Below the pieces are notes generated by a model that worked only from the letters and a program-made list of their open reading frames with translations, was not told the origin of the DNA and made no database searches. This document shows, piece after piece, positions 61,701 to 64,000 of a stretch of 64,000 nt of DNA; position 1 is the first letter of the stretch, and each line of letters starts with the position of its first letter. The translations under genes and the position numbers were made by a program. This DNA is from a virus: the IMG/VR virus record IMGVR_UViG_3300037486_000490, positions 28,501 through 92,500 of that record; one strand, 5' to 3'.

Positions 61701-62947
61701 ATCTCCTGTATCGTCATGTACTCAGGGTTGCGGCTACCGTCGGGCATGGTACGCTGTACAGCCATCTGGTTGCGGACTACCTCTGCAAGTTCATAAACGT
61801 TTGCAAGAAGCGAACTGATATCACGTTTGATCATCAGAGAGTTCAGCCCCCTGGTAATGGTGGTGATACGCTTGTACATCGCTTCACGCTCGTTACCCGG
61901 GGCGGTCTTCACCTGCTCACGGAGCCGCTCGACGATATTCATCTGTCCCTGTATCAGTTTATCCAGCCCGGGCACGCGCATACTTTCATTGATAGCAATT
62001 TGCTCAAGGAACTCTGATACCTCGGAGCCCATCTGCACGAGTGTTACCCGCTTATCAAATCTGCCATCCTCTTTACGAGCTGCCCTGTTCTGCTTAAGGT
62101 CATTCTGAACCATAATAGGTACAATGCGGCTCTCACGTATGCTCTTAACACCGTAGCGCTGGGTAAGTATCCTCTGGTATTCACCCAGCTGCATAGTAAA
62201 TCCTTCGTACTTGTGCATGGGGACCAAGTCATTGATCAGCCGTACGTTGTTATCCATCACTATCAGATCCTGAGCGTGAGCACGCATGGTCTTGTAATCA
62301 TATATGGAAGCAGTATTGTCCGAGAACAGGGCAACTATATCCATGGTTCCGCCTATGCTGCGCTCTGGATCCATCACAAGATGCTCCAGGTAAATCTTAA
62401 CCTTACCTTCGGTACCGCTGGCTTTATTAATCTTGTCCTGAGTATCCTTTATTTGAGTGATGACCTTCTGCACTCCCTTGCGAAGCATCTCAAAATCTTC
62501 AGCATTAATATGATACTCAGAGTCCCGGGCAAGGAACCTGATCTTATTCATCCAGGTCTCGCTTCCACCTTCAAGGATGCATAACGCAATCTGCTGGTTG
62601 ATGCTATGCACAAAAGTACCGGTATCACGCTTGATGACATTGTCCGGCAGGTTGGATATCCTGTCTGCTTCCGTGGCACCCTTCTGCCTGCGGAATGACC
62701 GGTTGGCTTCATCAGTCACACGGTTCTCCAGTATCTGTGCTCCTGTGGCTATGTCAACATAGACGTTCTGCTTTATACCCTTGACGTTTGTTACCTCACC
62801 GATCTGTATTCTCTTTGGTGTATCCTCCAGATACTCTGATGTGATACTTTGAGACTGATCAGGATAGATAGTATAGACAATCTGGTGATTATCAACCATA
62901 TTCCTGAACTCCTGGGGAGTGTACGATACTTGTTTGCAATTTGCCAT
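58763..62947 (-). CDS. Giant virion-type protein with N-terminal PD-(D/E)XK nuclease
   Basis: 1394 residues. Residues about 110-250 have GTFVHSINQQIAL, then YLEHLVMDPERSIGGTMDIVALF and SIYDYKTMRA, the GxxxH, Asp and DxK order of RecB/Cas4-like nucleases. The rest is long, helical and charged, with Lys/Arg/Glu-rich coiled coils, and ends with a hydrophobic stretch (ILAMMSVLALMGAKG) and an aromatic tail. Late orientation, size and position suggest an internal virion protein injected with the DNA, as in podoviruses. No transglycosylase or RNA polymerase motif is visible. Confidence 0.7.
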   Translation of the reverse strand: MANCKQVSYTPQEFRNMVDNHQIVYTIYPDQSQSITSEYLEDTPKRIQIGEVTNVKGIKQNVYVDIATGAQILENRVTDEANRSFRRQKGATEADRISNLPDNVIKRDTGTFVHSINQQIALCILEGGSETWMNKIRFLARDSEYHINAEDFEMLRKGVQKVITQIKDTQDKINKASGTEGKVKIYLEHLVMDPERSIGGTMDIVALFSDNTASIYDYKTMRAHAQDLIVMDNNVRLINDLVPMHKYEGFTMQLGEYQRILTQRYGVKSIRESRIVPIMVQNDLKQNRAARKEDGRFDKRVTLVQMGSEVSEFLEQIAINESMRVPGLDKLIQGQMNIVERLREQVKTAPGNEREAMYKRITTITRGLNSLMIKRDISSLLANVYELAEVVRNQMAVQRTMPDGSRNPEYMTIQEMIDYEGQLNLYREMVTDLNKELKEDEPGYQERYKAILFAQGEADKAFDSIRSEIQREAISGIEEQYLTEDGKLKPQISLDTLDKTTTRHSQIENVLFKKSKELFDQAYYRRDMDMRRITEDLEDKTSALFRWAKENGLSHKQAYMKLVNMSTGNMHPMLVQKFWDERKEALASRDVSWMKAHYKVDREKVGARFAKNRKAQESRLKRIYHNAEDLIIDGKVVKKRSATDYQAMIDRDMKEWDRKNDLLNSPEAWLNPYTQWQLNLKQETINKYKSDEYKYIESNKPLKDYYDMYNEYNKQFAKMMGFSREDLPSNFIPWIRKDVMDRLIAGGFSQMGNSIKEMIDSLKIREDDIYLKGQDLNTGEMRRHLPVLFYHPLKNEDGTKAISEKSFDLTNVMVQWAKVAYNYQHMSEIEGTILAMKEYIGSDSFKEYQTNSSDKKLLHRAGGYATKQVGAASDAASVFGKQADFHMYGIRYGEGGVLDKGNTKKILLTAKNWLALNKLGFGFFPGFAAGAQGHISAIIEAKKGQHFDMKQYGNVVKMLAKDTRRMRGAADFFHVYAEDRSYKKALELAGSKLTKIFSSRFAFFPIRLSDESVDDVVLWSMMQNYGLDTEGNLARLVNLPKGSQSILELTSMDKDGKFKADIQEHGYIQFRNAVREVAYHIKGTMNDEDIAQFNVNLAMSMAMQFKTWIPGVLEERFGKLSYSKTLDAVNYGRFRAYFSEYEHIQGASWVEWFGSVVLPNMGKLLADIGTFGLSTKMGIKRVNEKRAKDYFDRWRIQDENQDKMDTWYRAAFRTWKNLNGNPKITFKEWISSHSAEANAMIYKEFLDAKQAQIKAMVNEIRIILAMMSVLALMGAKGDDDDNPWYYDTWAGRTMNKSLSRALSELAFVYNPTEFIRLTSSPFPALGILGTAMKTTTNTFDEMRDLIFGENSSRDITPWSYYSSQFVPGIKQLAMFFEFYEQNKKNPYTLGGQVR

Positions 62948-62948
62948 T

Positions 62949-64000
62949 TTAACAACTTATTTCTATTTGTCCTTCACCCATCATTCTTATAAATGCTGCA
63001 CGCTCTTCAGTGTTGAAATCTACGTACGCCGGGAAATACTTTTCAAAATTCTCTGTAAGATCCGCAATCGTTGCGTCCATTGAAGCTTTATTCTCCGCAG
63101 ATACCTTGTTTATCTCGTTGACTGTATCTCCTTGTATTCTTACACGATCTTTAATCTTCTCTTCACGCTTACTCGCTTCTTCCGCCCTATACTCCTGTTC
63201 CTGCCATGCATACATGTCTGACGGATCTCCTCCAGTATTACCATCTTCAGCCATAGCCAATAGTTGTTCACCACTTGGTCCTTCCCTATTATACCTCATC
63301 TGTTCAAACTCTTCTTCAGTAGGGTCTGGATCTGGTGGTCCATCCACCACATCAGCATCTCCCGCCTTTAATGCAGATAAAGCACGCTCGTTCAACTCTT
63401 CTATCCTTACAGCATCTAACCGCCATACGCCCTGCTTGTCTCGTGAATATCCATTTGCATTCATATACTCAGCAAGTGCTACTTCACCTATATTGTAACT
63501 TTTGGTAGCTTCGATATGTGCATGAGTATCCATTACTATCGCAGCTTCAGCTGCAATTGCCTTATTGATATTCTTATACACTCCCTGAAGAACTCCATTC
63601 TCAATTGGATTTACACGATTCATGCGTTTTCCATTAGAAGATACCCATACGATATCATTGGCAGCATACTTTCCAGTGTTTGCTATTCCATAGGACTCAT
63701 ACAACTTTTTATACCGGGCTGTACTTGAGTCAGGAGCGCCATCACCAATATACTGAGTTGCCATTCTGGATTTAACCTGCTCTTTAGGTAACCATTTTCT
63801 GGCAGAGTCTTTAATAACAGTTGCTAATTTAGCAGTGATTTGCTGTTGTATGAATTGCTCCTTAGGTTGAGTTACAGATGCTTTAGATGTAATAGGTGCT
63901 TCCTCTGCCCATATGTCTGACGGATCTCCACCAGTATAACCATCTTCCATCTCCGATAACATACGTTCACCATCACTTACAGGTTGGAAGATGGAAGATG
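62949..64000 (-). CDS. Late protein with repeated GGDPSD modules, 5' end outside window
   Basis: The frame is open past the window edge (SSIFQPVSDGERMLSEM), so the N-terminus is missing. Two copies of GExxLxxxEDGxTGGDPSD occur near the visible start and about 230 residues later, separated by a helical middle. The DNA copies (about 63220 and 63918) are also closely similar. The C-terminus is helical. It lies one base upstream of the giant protein gene and is probably part of the same virion complex. Confidence 0.65.
   Translation of the reverse strand, partial: SSIFQPVSDGERMLSEMEDGYTGGDPSDIWAEEAPITSKASVTQPKEQFIQQQITAKLATVIKDSARKWLPKEQVKSRMATQYIGDGAPDSSTARYKKLYESYGIANTGKYAANDIVWVSSNGKRMNRVNPIENGVLQGVYKNINKAIAAEAAIVMDTHAHIEATKSYNIGEVALAEYMNANGYSRDKQGVWRLDAVRIEELNERALSALKAGDADVVDGPPDPDPTEEEFEQMRYNREGPSGEQLLAMAEDGNTGGDPSDMYAWQEQEYRAEEASKREEKIKDRVRIQGDTVNEINKVSAENKASMDATIADLTENFEKYFPAYVDFNTEERAAFIRMMGEGQIEISC

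Noticed and set aside
1-64000. CRISPR array or insertion sequence
   Set aside because: No evenly spaced repeats of 24-40 bases and no transposase motifs (DDE or HUH) were seen; the only mobile gene types are the integrase and the HNH endonuclease.

Overview
The window is part of a double-stranded DNA phage genome that infects a Bacteroidetes host. Phage evidence: large terminase, portal, scaffold, HK97-type capsid candidate, amidase endolysin, tail-fibre genes and a complete replication set. Host evidence: A+T-rich intergenic spacers, promoters of the Bacteroidetes type (TTTG or TTG, about 18-20 bases, TAnnTTTG), no Shine-Dalgarno motifs, Sec signal peptides cleaved before Gln, and FISUMP and BACON domains. 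Gene order and content (very long portal, TerL with a GKARRKG P-loop, HU/IHF-like protein, winged-helix protein, UNG-like protein, family A polymerase, rIIA/rIIB) recall crAss-like podoviruses. That placement is an inference; no database was searched. The first and last genes run off the window, so the genome is longer than 64 kb.

Layout. (1) 1-26.85 kb, minus strand: the late block. Reading in the direction of transcription from 26.84 kb it holds an Acb2-like small protein, winged helix, HU-like protein, a TerS candidate, a metallophosphoesterase, TerL, portal, scaffold, major capsid candidate, endolysin, connector/neck-type proteins, fibres and adhesins, then a membrane/lysis group. Hairpin terminators follow several genes. 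(2) 26.9-28.45 kb: attP inside a 3' half-tRNA sequence, and a tyrosine integrase. (3) 28.5-29.8 kb: a divergent regulatory switch of winged-helix and ribbon-helix-helix proteins. (4) 29.75-38.65 kb, plus strand: many tiny genes mixed with tRNAs, tRNA-like and other structured RNAs, an HNH endonuclease, a nucleotidase, three exported proteins, a KilA-N protein and DNA ligase. (5) 39-58.1 kb, plus strand: replication, recombination and nucleotide metabolism. (6) 58.2-58.7 kb: an Lrp/AsnC-type regulator, ended by a bidirectional terminator. (7) 58.76-64 kb, minus strand: two large proteins probably belonging to the late block.

How it works together: DnaB-type helicase, TOPRIM primase, PolA, SSB, SF2 helicase, ligase, RusA-type resolvase, a RecB-like exonuclease and a DnaA-domain-IV-like protein form a largely self-sufficient replication machine. 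The integrase and tRNA attP imply lysogeny. Points that deserve most attention: a UNG-fold protein that has lost both catalytic residues; a row of virion-adhesin-like proteins with Sec signal peptides; a FISUMP domain with its halves in swapped order; an Acb2-like candidate defence sponge; and an RNA-rich island with a tRNA-Leu-like RNA carrying a roughly 35-base insertion in its anticodon loop.
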